Positions 17,687 to 25,962 of a stretch of DNA of 64,000 bases are shown piece after piece. Positions within the stretch are counted from its first letter, which is position 1. Each line of letters opens with the position of its first letter. The notes beneath the pieces were generated by a model that saw only the letters and a list, made by a program, of their open reading frames with translations, had not been told where the DNA came from and did not search any database. The position numbers were made by a program, and so were the translations under genes. Source of the DNA: Massilia sp. Root351 (lineage in GTDB: Bacteria; Pseudomonadota; Gammaproteobacteria; Burkholderiales; Burkholderiaceae_D); assembly GCF_001425045.1 (NCBI RefSeq), contig NZ_LMDJ01000001.1:1-64000 (forward strand). The letters are read 5' to 3'.

Positions 17687-18412
17687 ATGATAGCCATAAA
17701 AAAACTCAATAAATGGTACGGCCAGTTCCAGGTGCTCACCGACTGCAGCACCGAGGTGGCCAAGGGCGATGTCATGGTGATTTGCGGACCTTCCGGCTCG
17801 GGGAAATCCACGCTGATCAAGACCGTCAACGGCCTGGAACCGTTCCAGGAGGGCGAAATCATCGTCGATGGCACCTCCGTCGGCGCCAAGGGCACCGACC
17901 TGCCGGCGCTGCGCGCGCGCATCGGCATGGTGTTCCAGAATTTCGAGCTGTTCCCGCACCTCTCCGTGCGCGAGAACCTCACGCTGGGACAGGTCAAGGT
18001 GCTGGGCCGCAGCAAGGACGAAGCCAATGAGCGCGGCCTGAAATACCTGGACCGCGTCGGCCTGCTGGCGCAGCAGGACAAATTCCCCAACCAGCTGTCC
18101 GGCGGCCAGCAGCAGCGCGTGGCCATTGCGCGCGCCTTGTCGATGGACCCGATCGCCATGCTGTTCGACGAGCCCACATCGGCGCTGGACCCGGAAATGA
18201 TCAATGAAGTGCTGGACGTGATGGTGGGCCTGGCGCAGGAAGGCATGACCATGATGGTGGTCACGCACGAAATGGGCTTTGCGAAAAAGGTGGCCAACCG
18301 GGTAGTATTCATGGACAAGGGCCATATCCTGGAGGACTGCTCGAAGGACGAATTCTTCGGCGCGCCGCGCTCCGAACGGGCAAAGGACTTTTTGGCGCGT
18401 ATTATTCACTAG
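17687..18412 (+). CDS. gltL: Polar amino-acid ABC importer, ATP-binding subunit (glutamate/aspartate type)
   Basis: A 241-residue cytoplasmic ATPase that powers uptake. Walker A is GPSGSGKST, the Q-loop is [13 protein letters not shown], the signature is [15 protein letters not shown], Walker B is [14 protein letters not shown] and the switch His is VVTHEMGFA, all canonical for GlnQ/GltL proteins. It is the first gene of a four-gene set (ATPase, binding protein, two permeases); in E. coli the ATPase gene comes last. The 195-base gap before it, shared with the divergent symporter gene, should hold both promoters, but I see no strong consensus boxes. Confidence 0.93.
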   Translation: MIAIKKLNKWYGQFQVLTDCSTEVAKGDVMVICGPSGSGKSTLIKTVNGLEPFQEGEIIVDGTSVGAKGTDLPALRARIGMVFQNFELFPHLSVRENLTLGQVKVLGRSKDEANERGLKYLDRVGLLAQQDKFPNQLSGGQQQRVAIARALSMDPIAMLFDEPTSALDPEMINEVLDVMVGLAQEGMTMMVVTHEMGFAKKVANRVVFMDKGHILEDCSKDEFFGAPRSERAKDFLARIIH

Positions 18413-18462
18413 GCCATTTCGGAATCGGGCATCACGTTGTTGAACTTCTTACCGGAGGAATC

Positions 18463-19410
18463 ATGACGTTGAAATCACTGCTGGCTATCTTCATGTGCAT
18501 GGCCACCGCTACGGCGGCGGCGCAGGAACTCACCGGCACCCTGGCCAAGATCAAGCGCACCGGCACCATCACGCTGGGCGTGCGCGACGGCTCGGTGCCA
18601 TTCTCCTACCTGGACGACAAGCAGCAGTACATCGGCTATTCGGTCGACCTGTGCATGAAGATCGTCACCGCCGCGCAGAAGCAGCTGGGCATGACGTCGG
18701 TGAAGGTGACGATGAACCCGGTCACGCCGGCCAACCGCATCCCGCTCATGGCCAACGGCACCATCGACCTCGAATGCGGCTCCGCCACCAACAACGCCGA
18801 ACGCCAGAAGCAGGTTGCCTTCGCGCCCACCATGTTCGTGGTGGCCAACAAGCTGCTGGTGAAGAAATCCTCGGGCATCAAGAGCCTGGCCGACATGAAG
18901 GGCAAGCCGCTGGTGGTCACCGCCGGCACCACCACGCAGAAGCAGCTGACCATCCTGAACAACGAAATGGGCCTCGGCATGACCATCCTGGTCGGCAAGG
19001 ACCACCCGGAGTCGTTCCTGATGCTGGAGACCGGCCGCGCGGTGGCGCAGGCCAACGACGACATCCTGCTGGCCGCGCAAGTGGCCGCCGCCAAGAATCC
19101 GGGCGACTACGAGATCACCAGGGAGGCGCTGTCGGTCGAACCGTACGGCATCATGCTGCGCCGCGAGGATCCGGCCTTCAAGCAGCTGGTGGACGCCACC
19201 CTGGCGCGCTTCTACCAGAGCGAGGACTTCAAGAAGGTGTACGACAAGTGGTTCATGTCGCCGATCCCGCCCAAGGGCATCAATCTCAATTTCCCCATGC
19301 CGCCGCAGCTGCAGGCAGTGCTGGCCAAGCCGACCGATTCGCCCGATCCGGCCGCCTATGCGGCGGTGCCGGCCGCGCAGCAGGCCGCCGCCAGGAAGAA
19401 ACCGAAATAA
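18463..19410 (+). CDS. gltI: Periplasmic amino-acid-binding protein of the gltL-I-J-K importer
   Basis: A 315-residue solute-binding protein, family 3. A signal peptide (MTLKSLLAIFMCMATATAAAQ) precedes the bilobal domain: TLGVRDGSVPFSYLD, GYSVDLCMKIV, LECGSATNNAERQ (the acidic ligand-binding segment typical of glutamate/aspartate receptors) and TAGTTTQKQL. The C-terminal 40 residues are proline- and alanine-rich and end in a basic KKPK tail beyond the usual fold. A GGAGG-like site (CCGGAGGAATC) just before the ATG supports the start. Ligand preference is inferred from GltI resemblance. Confidence 0.9.
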   Translation: MTLKSLLAIFMCMATATAAAQELTGTLAKIKRTGTITLGVRDGSVPFSYLDDKQQYIGYSVDLCMKIVTAAQKQLGMTSVKVTMNPVTPANRIPLMANGTIDLECGSATNNAERQKQVAFAPTMFVVANKLLVKKSSGIKSLADMKGKPLVVTAGTTTQKQLTILNNEMGLGMTILVGKDHPESFLMLETGRAVAQANDDILLAAQVAAAKNPGDYEITREALSVEPYGIMLRREDPAFKQLVDATLARFYQSEDFKKVYDKWFMSPIPPKGINLNFPMPPQLQAVLAKPTDSPDPAAYAAVPAAQQAAARKKPK

Positions 19411-19431
19411 GCCGGCGCCGGCGGCCGCAGC

Positions 19432-20184
19432 ATGAACTACAACTGGAACTGGCGCATCTTCTGGGATGAGTCGCCGGACGGCGTCCACACCTACTGGGAA
19501 ACGCTGGTTGACGGCCTGCAATGGACGCTGGCCGCGTCGCTGTGCGGCTGGATCATGGCGCTGGCGCTGGGCGTATTGATCGGCACCGCGCGCACCTTGC
19601 CCGACACCCGCGCCGGCGCCGTGCTGCGCCGCCTTGGCACCGCCTATATCGAACTGTTCCGCAACGTGCCGCTGCTGGTGCAGATGTTCCTGTGGTACTT
19701 CGTCATGCCCGAACTGGTGCCGGCCGACACCGGCGCCTGGCTCAAGGCGCTGCCGAACGCGCCCTTCGTCACGGCCGTCATCTCGCTCGGCTTCTACACC
19801 TCGGCGCGGGTGGCGGTGCAGGTCACTGCCGGCATCGAGTCGCTGTCGGGAGGGCAGGGCACGGCGACGCTGGCGCTCGGCCTGTCGCGCTGGCAGGCCT
19901 ACCGCTACGTGCTGCTGCCGCTGGCCTTCCGCGTCATCCTGCCGCCGCTCACCAGCGAATTCCTCAACATCATCAAGAACAGCTCCATCGCGCTGACCAT
20001 CGGCCTGACCGAGCTGACCGCCAGCGCGCGCGCCATCCAGGAGTTCTCCTTCCAGGTGTTCGAGGCGTTTTCCGCCGCCACGCTGATCTACGTCACCGTC
20101 AACATCGTCGTGGTGGGTCTGATGCATCTGCTCGAGCGCAAGCTGGCGCTGCCCGGCACTTTCCAGTCCGGCGGGGTGCGCTGA
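19432..20184 (+). CDS. gltJ: Amino-acid ABC importer permease (GltJ-like)
   Basis: A 250-residue inner-membrane permease. An N-terminal MNYNWNWRIFWDESPDG segment, characteristic of GltJ, precedes about five transmembrane helices. The HisMQ-type motifs are present: YIELFRNVPLLVQMFLWYF near the middle and the EAA-loop region ALGLSRWQAYRYVLLPLAFR that contacts the ATPase. It starts 21 bases after the binding-protein gene and ends one base before the second permease gene. Confidence 0.92.
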   Translation: MNYNWNWRIFWDESPDGVHTYWETLVDGLQWTLAASLCGWIMALALGVLIGTARTLPDTRAGAVLRRLGTAYIELFRNVPLLVQMFLWYFVMPELVPADTGAWLKALPNAPFVTAVISLGFYTSARVAVQVTAGIESLSGGQGTATLALGLSRWQAYRYVLLPLAFRVILPPLTSEFLNIIKNSSIALTIGLTELTASARAIQEFSFQVFEAFSAATLIYVTVNIVVVGLMHLLERKLALPGTFQSGGVR

Positions 20185-20185
20185 C

Positions 20186-20878
20186 ATGTTCGCCGGCTTC
20201 GACTTCGACGTTATCGCCCGCTCCTGGGTCTACCTGTTCCAGGTCGGCATGCTGTTTACGCTGGAGCTCACCGTGTTCGCCATGCTGGGCGGCGTGGTGC
20301 TGGGCACCCTGCTGGCGCTGGGGCGCCTGTCTTCCAACCCGGTGCTGTCGCTGCTGGCGTCCGGCTATGTGAACCTGATGCGCGCCGTGCCGCTGGTGCT
20401 GGTGATCTTCTGGTTCTACTTCCTGGTGCCCTACATCGGCGCCTGGATCATCGGCTCGCCCGAGCCGGTCAAGGTGGGCGCATTCTGGTCGGCGCTGATC
20501 ACCTTCATCCTGTTCCAGGCCGCCTACTACTGCGAGATCATGCGCGGCGGCATACAGTCCGTGGCGCGCGGGCAGATGCTGGCGGCGCAGGCGCTGGGCA
20601 TGGGCTACTGGCAGGTGATGGGCCATGTGATCCTGCCGCAGGCCTTCCGCAACATGCTGCCGGTGCTGCTCACCCAGACCATCGTGCTGTTCCAGGACGT
20701 GTCGCTGGTGTACGTATTGTCGGTGGCGGACTTCGTCGGCGCCGCCAGCAAGGTGGCGCAGCGCGACGGCAGGCTGGTGGAAATGTATTTGTTCGTGGCG
20801 GTAGTGTATTTCGCGGCGTGCAGCCTGCTGTCCTGGCTGGTGCGCAAGCTGCAGCGCAAAGTGGCCATCATCCGGTAA
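20186..20878 (+). CDS. gltK: Amino-acid ABC importer permease (GltK-like)
   Basis: A 230-residue inner-membrane permease that would heterodimerise with the preceding GltJ-like subunit. Typical segments are NLMRAVPLVLVIFWFYFLVP, AAYYCEIMRGGIQSV and the EAA loop AQALGMGYWQVMGHVILPQ. One base separates it from the upstream permease stop, so translation is probably coupled. This completes a full importer: ATPase, receptor and two permeases. Confidence 0.92.
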   Translation: MFAGFDFDVIARSWVYLFQVGMLFTLELTVFAMLGGVVLGTLLALGRLSSNPVLSLLASGYVNLMRAVPLVLVIFWFYFLVPYIGAWIIGSPEPVKVGAFWSALITFILFQAAYYCEIMRGGIQSVARGQMLAAQALGMGYWQVMGHVILPQAFRNMLPVLLTQTIVLFQDVSLVYVLSVADFVGAASKVAQRDGRLVEMYLFVAVVYFAACSLLSWLVRKLQRKVAIIR

Positions 20879-20911
20879 TATGCGCGCACTCGAATTTCCA
20901 GGGACACTGCC

Positions 20912-22357
20912 ATGCCGTCGATGAAAACCCTCTCCGCCGCGCTGGTTACGCTCGGCCTGCTCCATAGCGCACACGCCGCCGACAAGATCGCGGCCGACCT
21001 GGTGCTGACCCAGGCTACGCTGATCGACGTCGCAGCCGGCAAGGCCGTCAAAGGCAAGTCCGTGGTGCTCAAGGGCGACACCATCCTGGCCGTGGTGGAC
21101 GACAAGGCGCTGAAGAACTACGCACCGAAGAAGACCATCCGCTTGCCGGGCAAATACCTGATGCCCGGCCTGTGGGACACCCATGTGCACTTCGGCGGCG
21201 GGCCGGAACTGATCGAAGAAAACAAGCAGCTGATGCCGCTCTACCTGGCGCACGGCATCACCGCCGTGCGCGACTGCTCGGGCGACCTGGCCGGCACGGT
21301 GCTGGACTGGCGCGCGCAAGTCGCCGCGGGCAAGATGAGCGGCCCCACCATCTTCACCTCCGGCCAGAAGCTGGAGGGCATCAAGCCGCTGTGGAAGGGC
21401 ACCATCGAAGTCGGCAACCCGGCGGAAGTGAGCGCCGCGCTGGACCAGCTGCAGGGCCAGAAGGTGGACTTCGTGAAGATCACCGAAAACACGCTCACGC
21501 CGGCGCTGTACCTGGAAGCGCTGAAGCAGGCCAGGCAGCGCGGCATGCGCACCTCCGGCCACGTGCCGGTGCAGCTCACGCTGGACACCATGTTCAACGC
21601 CGGCCTGGGCACGGTGGAACACCAGTCCTACCTGCTGCGCGCAGCCACTCCGCGCGAGGCCGAGCTGACGGCGCAGGTGGCCGAAGGCAAGCTGACCAGC
21701 CGGGACGCCATGAAGCTGAGCCTGGAAAGCTACGACGAAGCGGCCGCGCGCGCCGCCTTCAAGCGCATGGCCGCCGCCGGCACGGCCATCGTGCCCACGC
21801 TGTACGGTTCCTACGTCACCGCCTATCTCGACAAGAACGACCACGGCAAGGACGCCTACCTGCAATACATCGGCAAAGGCCTGCGCGCCACCTACGACTG
21901 GCGCGTGCAGCGCGCCGCCAAGGACGGCCCGGAAGCGGTCGCCCTGCGCCACGCCCTGTTCGAGAAATCCGCCGCGCTGCTGCCCATCCTGGCGCAGGAA
22001 GGGGTCAGCATCGTGGCCGGCACCGACGCCGGCTTCCTGAACTCGTTCGACTATCCCGGCCAGGCGCTGCACGACGAAATCGGCCTGTACGTGAAATACG
22101 GCCTGACGCCGGCACAGGCGCTGCAGAGCGCCGTCATCGCCGGCCCGCGTTTCCTGGGCAAATTGGACCGCTATGGCAGCGTAGCGGAAGGCAAAGCCGC
22201 CGACCTGCTGGTGCTGGACGCGGACCCGCTGCAGGACATCGCCGCCACCCGCAAGGTCCGCATGGTGGTCAGCCGCGGCACCGCGTACGACCGCGCCGCG
22301 CTCGACAAGATGTTGGCAGACGTGAAAGCCTGGGTGGCCGCACAGGACGCGAAGTAG
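20912..22357 (+). CDS. Secreted amidohydrolase-family metal-dependent hydrolase
   Basis: A 481-residue hydrolase of the imidazolonepropionase-like amidohydrolase superfamily. A signal peptide (MPSMKTLSAALVTLGLLHSAHAAD) points to the periplasm. The metal-binding HxH is in DTHVHFGGG, a candidate bridging Lys is in VDFVKITENT, further His ligands lie in TSGHVPVQL and VEHQSYLL, and the final Asp ligand is in AGTDAGFLN. The C-terminal GSVAEGKAADLLVLDADPL is the hallmark closing segment. Members include prolidases and other dipeptidases; the substrate is not deducible. Its stop directly abuts the stop of the convergent toxin gene. Confidence 0.85.
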   Translation: MPSMKTLSAALVTLGLLHSAHAADKIAADLVLTQATLIDVAAGKAVKGKSVVLKGDTILAVVDDKALKNYAPKKTIRLPGKYLMPGLWDTHVHFGGGPELIEENKQLMPLYLAHGITAVRDCSGDLAGTVLDWRAQVAAGKMSGPTIFTSGQKLEGIKPLWKGTIEVGNPAEVSAALDQLQGQKVDFVKITENTLTPALYLEALKQARQRGMRTSGHVPVQLTLDTMFNAGLGTVEHQSYLLRAATPREAELTAQVAEGKLTSRDAMKLSLESYDEAAARAAFKRMAAAGTAIVPTLYGSYVTAYLDKNDHGKDAYLQYIGKGLRATYDWRVQRAAKDGPEAVALRHALFEKSAALLPILAQEGVSIVAGTDAGFLNSFDYPGQALHDEIGLYVKYGLTPAQALQSAVIAGPRFLGKLDRYGSVAEGKAADLLVLDADPLQDIAATRKVRMVVSRGTAYDRAALDKMLADVKAWVAAQDAK

Positions 22358-22621
22358 TCATTCGTAATGTGACCACATGCGCAGGACGCGGACCGTCTTT
22401 CGGTCCGCGATGATTTCGTAGACCAGCCGGTGATGAATATTGATGCGCCCGGAATAGGTGCCCGCCAGATCGCCGACAAGTTTTTCGTAGCGCGGCGGAG
22501 TGGCAAGGGGATCTGACGCCAGGATGTCGAGCAGGACATGCGCCTTGTCTTTTAAGCCAGCGGCGGCGATTTTTTGCGCATCTTTCTGCGCCTGCCTGGT
22601 AAAAACCAGGCGCCAGCGCAC
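22358..22621 (-). CDS. yoeB: YoeB/Txe-family toxin, mRNA endoribonuclease
   Basis: An 87-residue RelE-fold toxin that cleaves mRNA on the ribosome. Family landmarks are WRLVFTRQAQKDAQKI at the start, the central RINIHHRLVYEI with the catalytic Glu/Arg region, and the C-terminal WSHYE, equivalent to the YHY end of E. coli YoeB. Translation begins at GTG (22619-22621), which lies inside the antitoxin frame. Most family members I recall start M-S/T-W-R-L-V; here the second codon is CGC (Arg). It is encoded immediately downstream of its antitoxin and ends against the amidohydrolase gene. Confidence 0.9.
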   Translation of the reverse strand: MRWRLVFTRQAQKDAQKIAAAGLKDKAHVLLDILASDPLATPPRYEKLVGDLAGTYSGRINIHHRLVYEIIADRKTVRVLRMWSHYE

Positions 22622-22860
22622 CAGCTTAGTTCCTCGCTGCTGTTTTCCAACGGCTCGGCCATTCCTGCGCGTATGGACTCGCGCATGCCCGGCACGGACA
22701 GGACGAAAAGGGTTTCCTGTACTGCGGCCCAGTCCTCGGCCGAAACGAGCACGGCGCTGCCGTTTGGCCCGGTAATGGTGACCGGCGTATGATTGCTTGC
22801 CGTTTCATCAATCAAGCTATGAAGACGGGCGCTGGCGTCGCTGGCGGAAATCGTATCCAT
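22552..22860 (-). CDS. yefM: YefM/Phd-family antitoxin with an extended C-terminus overlapping the toxin gene
   Basis: A 102-residue DNA-binding antitoxin that would neutralise the YoeB-like toxin and autoregulate the operon. The N-terminal Phd/YefM fold reads MDTISASDASARLHSLID, then TITGPNGSAVLVSAEDW. Family proteins of this kind normally end at a SEELxW segment, which here is residues 75-80. Instead of a stop the next codon is TGC, and the frame continues 22 residues (CAGAWFLPG, then a basic stretch) to a TAA at 22552, so antitoxin and toxin frames overlap by 70 bases. The extension is unlike any antitoxin tail I know and may disturb toxin binding, or may be tolerated. Confidence 0.85.
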   Translation of the reverse strand: MDTISASDASARLHSLIDETASNHTPVTITGPNGSAVLVSAEDWAAVQETLFVLSVPGMRESIRAGMAEPLENSSEELSWCAGAWFLPGRRRKMRKKSPPLA

Positions 22861-22986
22861 GAGTAGCCTCCACGTAGGATTTCACGGCACGCCACTGGCG
22901 ATGCCCTGTCAAACGGTCTGCGCAACTGTGCGTCATGCCGGGCGCAGAGGGTAAAATGGCGGCATTCCTCACTGAGAGCAGCCGCC

Positions 22987-24036
22987 ATGTCCAACATTGC
23001 AACCCCTGACAGCATCACCATCATCCGCCCAGACGACTGGCATTTGCACCTGCGCGACGGCGCCACCATGGCCAGCGTGCTGCCGCACAGCGCGCGCCAG
23101 TTCGGCCGCGCCATCGTCATGCCCAACCTGAAGCCGCCGGTCACCACCGTGGCCGCCGCCGAGGTCTACCGCAGCCGCATCCTGGCCGCGCTGCCGGAAG
23201 GCATGAGCTTCCAGCCTTTGATGACGCTGTACCTGACCAACAATACCGACCCGGACGAGATCCGCCGCGCCGTCGACAGCGGTGTCGTGCACGCCGTGAA
23301 GCTATACCCGGCCGGCGCCACCACCAACTCCGACGCCGGCGTGACCGACCTGAAAAACTGCTACAAGACGCTGGAAGTGATGCAGGAACTGGATCTGCCT
23401 TTCCTGGTGCATGGGGAAGTGACCGATCCGGAAGTGGACGTGTTCGATCGTGAAGCGGTCTTCATCGAACGCGTGATGCGCCCGCTGCGCAAGGACTTCC
23501 CGGAGCTGAAAGTGGTGTTCGAGCACATCACCACCCGCCAGGCGGCAGAATACGTGGCTGAAGCGGAAGGCCCGATCGCCGCCACCATCACCGCGCACCA
23601 CTTGCTGTACAACCGCAACGAGATCTTCAAGGGCGGCATCCGCCCGCACTACTACTGCCTGCCGATCCTGAAGCGCGAAGAGCACCGCCTGGCGCTGATG
23701 ACGGCCGCCACCAGCGGCGACGAGCGCTTTTTCCTCGGCACCGACTCCGCGCCGCACGCGCAGGGCGCCAAGGAACACGCCTGCGGCTGCGCCGGCTGCT
23801 ACACCGCGCTGCACGCGATGGAAATGTACGCCGAGGCCTTCGAGCGCGCCGGCGCGCTGGACAAGCTGGAAGCGTTCGCCAGCCTGAACGGCCCGGCCTT
23901 TTACAACCTGGAGCCGAACGCCGGCACCATCACCCTGCGCCGCGAGCAGTGGACGCTGCCGGCTACGCTGCCGCTGGGCGAGCTGGAGGTGGTGCCGCTG
24001 AACGCGGGCGAAACCATCAATTGGAAGATGGCGTAA
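22987..24036 (+). CDS. pyrC: Dihydroorotase, class II
   Basis: A 349-residue cytoplasmic zinc enzyme that cyclises N-carbamoyl-aspartate to dihydroorotate in pyrimidine synthesis. Landmarks are [10 protein letters not shown] with the first His pair, the carboxylated Lys in [12 protein letters not shown], His ligands in LVHGEVTDP and VFEHITTRQ, and the catalytic Asp in [15 protein letters not shown]. Length and order match E. coli PyrC. A TAAAAT box at 22952-22957 is a possible -10 element and GAGAGCAG precedes the start. It diverges from the yefM-yoeB operon. Confidence 0.96.
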   Translation: MSNIATPDSITIIRPDDWHLHLRDGATMASVLPHSARQFGRAIVMPNLKPPVTTVAAAEVYRSRILAALPEGMSFQPLMTLYLTNNTDPDEIRRAVDSGVVHAVKLYPAGATTNSDAGVTDLKNCYKTLEVMQELDLPFLVHGEVTDPEVDVFDREAVFIERVMRPLRKDFPELKVVFEHITTRQAAEYVAEAEGPIAATITAHHLLYNRNEIFKGGIRPHYYCLPILKREEHRLALMTAATSGDERFFLGTDSAPHAQGAKEHACGCAGCYTALHAMEMYAEAFERAGALDKLEAFASLNGPAFYNLEPNAGTITLRREQWTLPATLPLGELEVVPLNAGETINWKMA

Positions 24037-24050
24037 GGCTGGCTACTAGC

Positions 24051-24875
24051 GTGTTTGCAGCAATCGACTGGGCGCGTCCCTGGTACCACTCGGTGCGCGC
24101 CGCTGCTGCGGCGGCGCGTGTCGACAGCGACTTCGGCGCGGCCAGCATCATCCCCTTCTTCAACGCGCAAGCGGGCGCGCGCGAATTGTGCAATCATCAA
24201 GGGCTGCCGCTGGCGTTCGTGCCGCAAAGCGCGCTGCCGGAAGGCGTGGCCTACGAGGAGTTCATCGGCGCCACGGGCGGCGTGCCCACGCGCGAAAACC
24301 TGCACGACTTTTTCAACGCCCTGGTGTGGCTCAGCTTCCCGCGCATCAAGCGCCAGCTGAACGCCTTGCAGGCCGCGCAGATCGCGCAGGACGGCGTCGG
24401 CAAATCGCGCGGACCGGCGCGCGACGCCGCCACGCTGTTCGACGAGAACGCCGCGCTGCTGGTGGTACACGACACGCAGCAGGGCAGGGCGCTGGTGCAG
24501 GCGCTGCGCGGCCACGACTGGCGCACGGCGTTTATCGGCCGGCGCGCGCTGTTCGGCGAAGGGCAGGCACAGGTCTGGCTGTTCGGCCACGCGCTGATGG
24601 AAAAACTGGTGGCGCCGTACAAGGCCATCACCGCCCACACCCGCGTGGTGATGGCGGACGAAGGCTACTTCGCGCTCGACCGCGCCGCCCAGCATGCCTG
24701 GCTGGACGCGGAAGTGGCGCGGCAACTGCAGGACGAAGGATTGAGCAAGGCCTCCTTCACCCCGCTGCCGGTGCTCGGCGTGCCGGGCTGGTGGCCGCAG
24801 CAGGACGAAGAATTCTATAGCGACGCCGCGGTCTTCCGCCCGAAGCGTCAACATGCAACCCGTAGGGCGGGTTAG
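24051..24875 (+). CDS. DUF3025-family protein of unknown function
   Basis: A 274-residue cytoplasmic protein of the DUF3025 type (PF11227), recognised from IDWARPWYHSVRAA, the segment ENLHDFFNALVWLSFPRIK, and LFDENAALLV. No catalytic motif is known for the family. A GTG start at 24051 is chosen because conserved sequence begins there, 14 bases after pyrC, with which it is probably co-transcribed. The last residues (TRRAG) and the TAG stop fall inside an interspersed palindromic repeat, so the C-terminus may have been altered by repeat insertion. Confidence 0.82.
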   Translation: MFAAIDWARPWYHSVRAAAAAARVDSDFGAASIIPFFNAQAGARELCNHQGLPLAFVPQSALPEGVAYEEFIGATGGVPTRENLHDFFNALVWLSFPRIKRQLNALQAAQIAQDGVGKSRGPARDAATLFDENAALLVVHDTQQGRALVQALRGHDWRTAFIGRRALFGEGQAQVWLFGHALMEKLVAPYKAITAHTRVVMADEGYFALDRAAQHAWLDAEVARQLQDEGLSKASFTPLPVLGVPGWWPQQDEEFYSDAAVFRPKRQHATRRAG

Positions 24876-24897
24876 CGCGGAACGCGCCTGACCCGCC
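24861..24897. repeat. Interspersed palindromic element (GGCGGGTTAGCGCG type)
   Basis: GGCGGGT at 24866-24872 pairs with ACCCGCC at 24891-24897, and GCGCG at 24875-24879 pairs with CGCGC at 24883-24887. The GTAGGGCGGGTTAGCGCG to CGCGCCTGACCCGCC layout resembles a palindrome dispersed in many bacterial genomes. It overlaps the stop codon of the DUF3025 gene. Confidence 0.65.
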
Positions 24898-24933
24898 GCA
24901 GCGCCGCCCGTGCGGCAGAAAGCGAAAGAAACG

Positions 24934-25923
24934 ATGGACAAGGCAATCCGCTGGGGCATACTGGGCACGGGAAAAATCGCCAAGGCAATGGCGGAAGGCC
25001 TGCGCGACACCCCCGGCGCCGAACTGGTAGCGGTAGCATCGCGCACGCAGGAAAGCGCGGACGAGTTCGGCGCGCAATACGGCGTAAAGCGCCGCCACGC
25101 CAGCTACCAGGCGCTGGCCGACGACCCGCACGTGGACGTCATCTACATCGCCACCCCGCACCCCATGCACTACGAGAATGCCATCATGTGCCTGAACGCC
25201 GGCAAGGCGCTGCTGGTGGAAAAATCGTTCACCGTGAACCGCCGCCAGGCCGAAGAAATCGTCGCCCTCGCGCGCGAGAAAAAGCTGTTCATGATGGAAG
25301 CCATGTGGAGCCGATTCATGCCGGCCATCGTGGAAGCCAAGCGCATCGTGGACAGCGGCGACATCGGCAAGCCCGCCGGCGTCACCGCGGACTTCGGCTT
25401 CGCCTCGGACGCCGGCCCTGAGCACCGCCTGTTCAACCCCGAGCTGGGTGGCGGCTCGCTGCTCGACCTGGGCATCTACCCGCTGTCGCTGTCGGCCTAT
25501 TTCCTCGGGCCGGTCGCCTCGGTGCAGGCGCAGGGCGAACTGGGCGCCACCGGTGTCGACGTGCAGGCCGCGTTCACGCTCAAGCATGAAAGCGGCGCCG
25601 TGTCCTCCTGCCTGTCCAGCCTGCGCGCCCGCACGCCGTGCGAACTGACCATCTCCGGCGACAAGGGCCATGTGCGGCTGAACTCGCGCTTCCACTACAC
25701 CAATTCGCTGACGGTGGAACTGGCCGATGGCAGCAAGACCGAGCTGCACATTCCGCGCAGCGGCAACGGCTACCCGCACGAGGCGGCCGAAGTGGTGCGC
25801 TGCCTGCGCGCCGGTCTGCTGGAGAGCCCGGTTATGCCGCTCGACGAGAGCATCGCCCTGATGGGCATTCTCGACACCATGCGCGCCCAGATCGGCGTGC
25901 GCTACAGCGCCGACGCGTCGTAA
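24934..25923 (+). CDS. Gfo/Idh/MocA-family NAD(P)-dependent oxidoreductase
   Basis: A 329-residue cytoplasmic oxidoreductase. The N-terminal Rossmann domain has GILGTGKIAKAMAEGL and the classic EKSFTVNRRQAEEI segment, with Lys equivalent to the EKP motif. The C-terminal alpha/beta domain contains GGGSLLDLGIYPLSLS, as in dihydrodiol/xylose dehydrogenase-type members. I use the ATG at 24934, preceded by GAAAGAAAC; a GTG 24 bases upstream is in frame but adds non-conserved residues. The substrate, a sugar or cyclic diol, cannot be told. Confidence 0.87.
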   Translation: MDKAIRWGILGTGKIAKAMAEGLRDTPGAELVAVASRTQESADEFGAQYGVKRRHASYQALADDPHVDVIYIATPHPMHYENAIMCLNAGKALLVEKSFTVNRRQAEEIVALAREKKLFMMEAMWSRFMPAIVEAKRIVDSGDIGKPAGVTADFGFASDAGPEHRLFNPELGGGSLLDLGIYPLSLSAYFLGPVASVQAQGELGATGVDVQAAFTLKHESGAVSSCLSSLRARTPCELTISGDKGHVRLNSRFHYTNSLTVELADGSKTELHIPRSGNGYPHEAAEVVRCLRAGLLESPVMPLDESIALMGILDTMRAQIGVRYSADAS

Positions 25924-25962
25924 CCGCATCAACAACAAACCATAAAAACCAGGAGCCACGCC

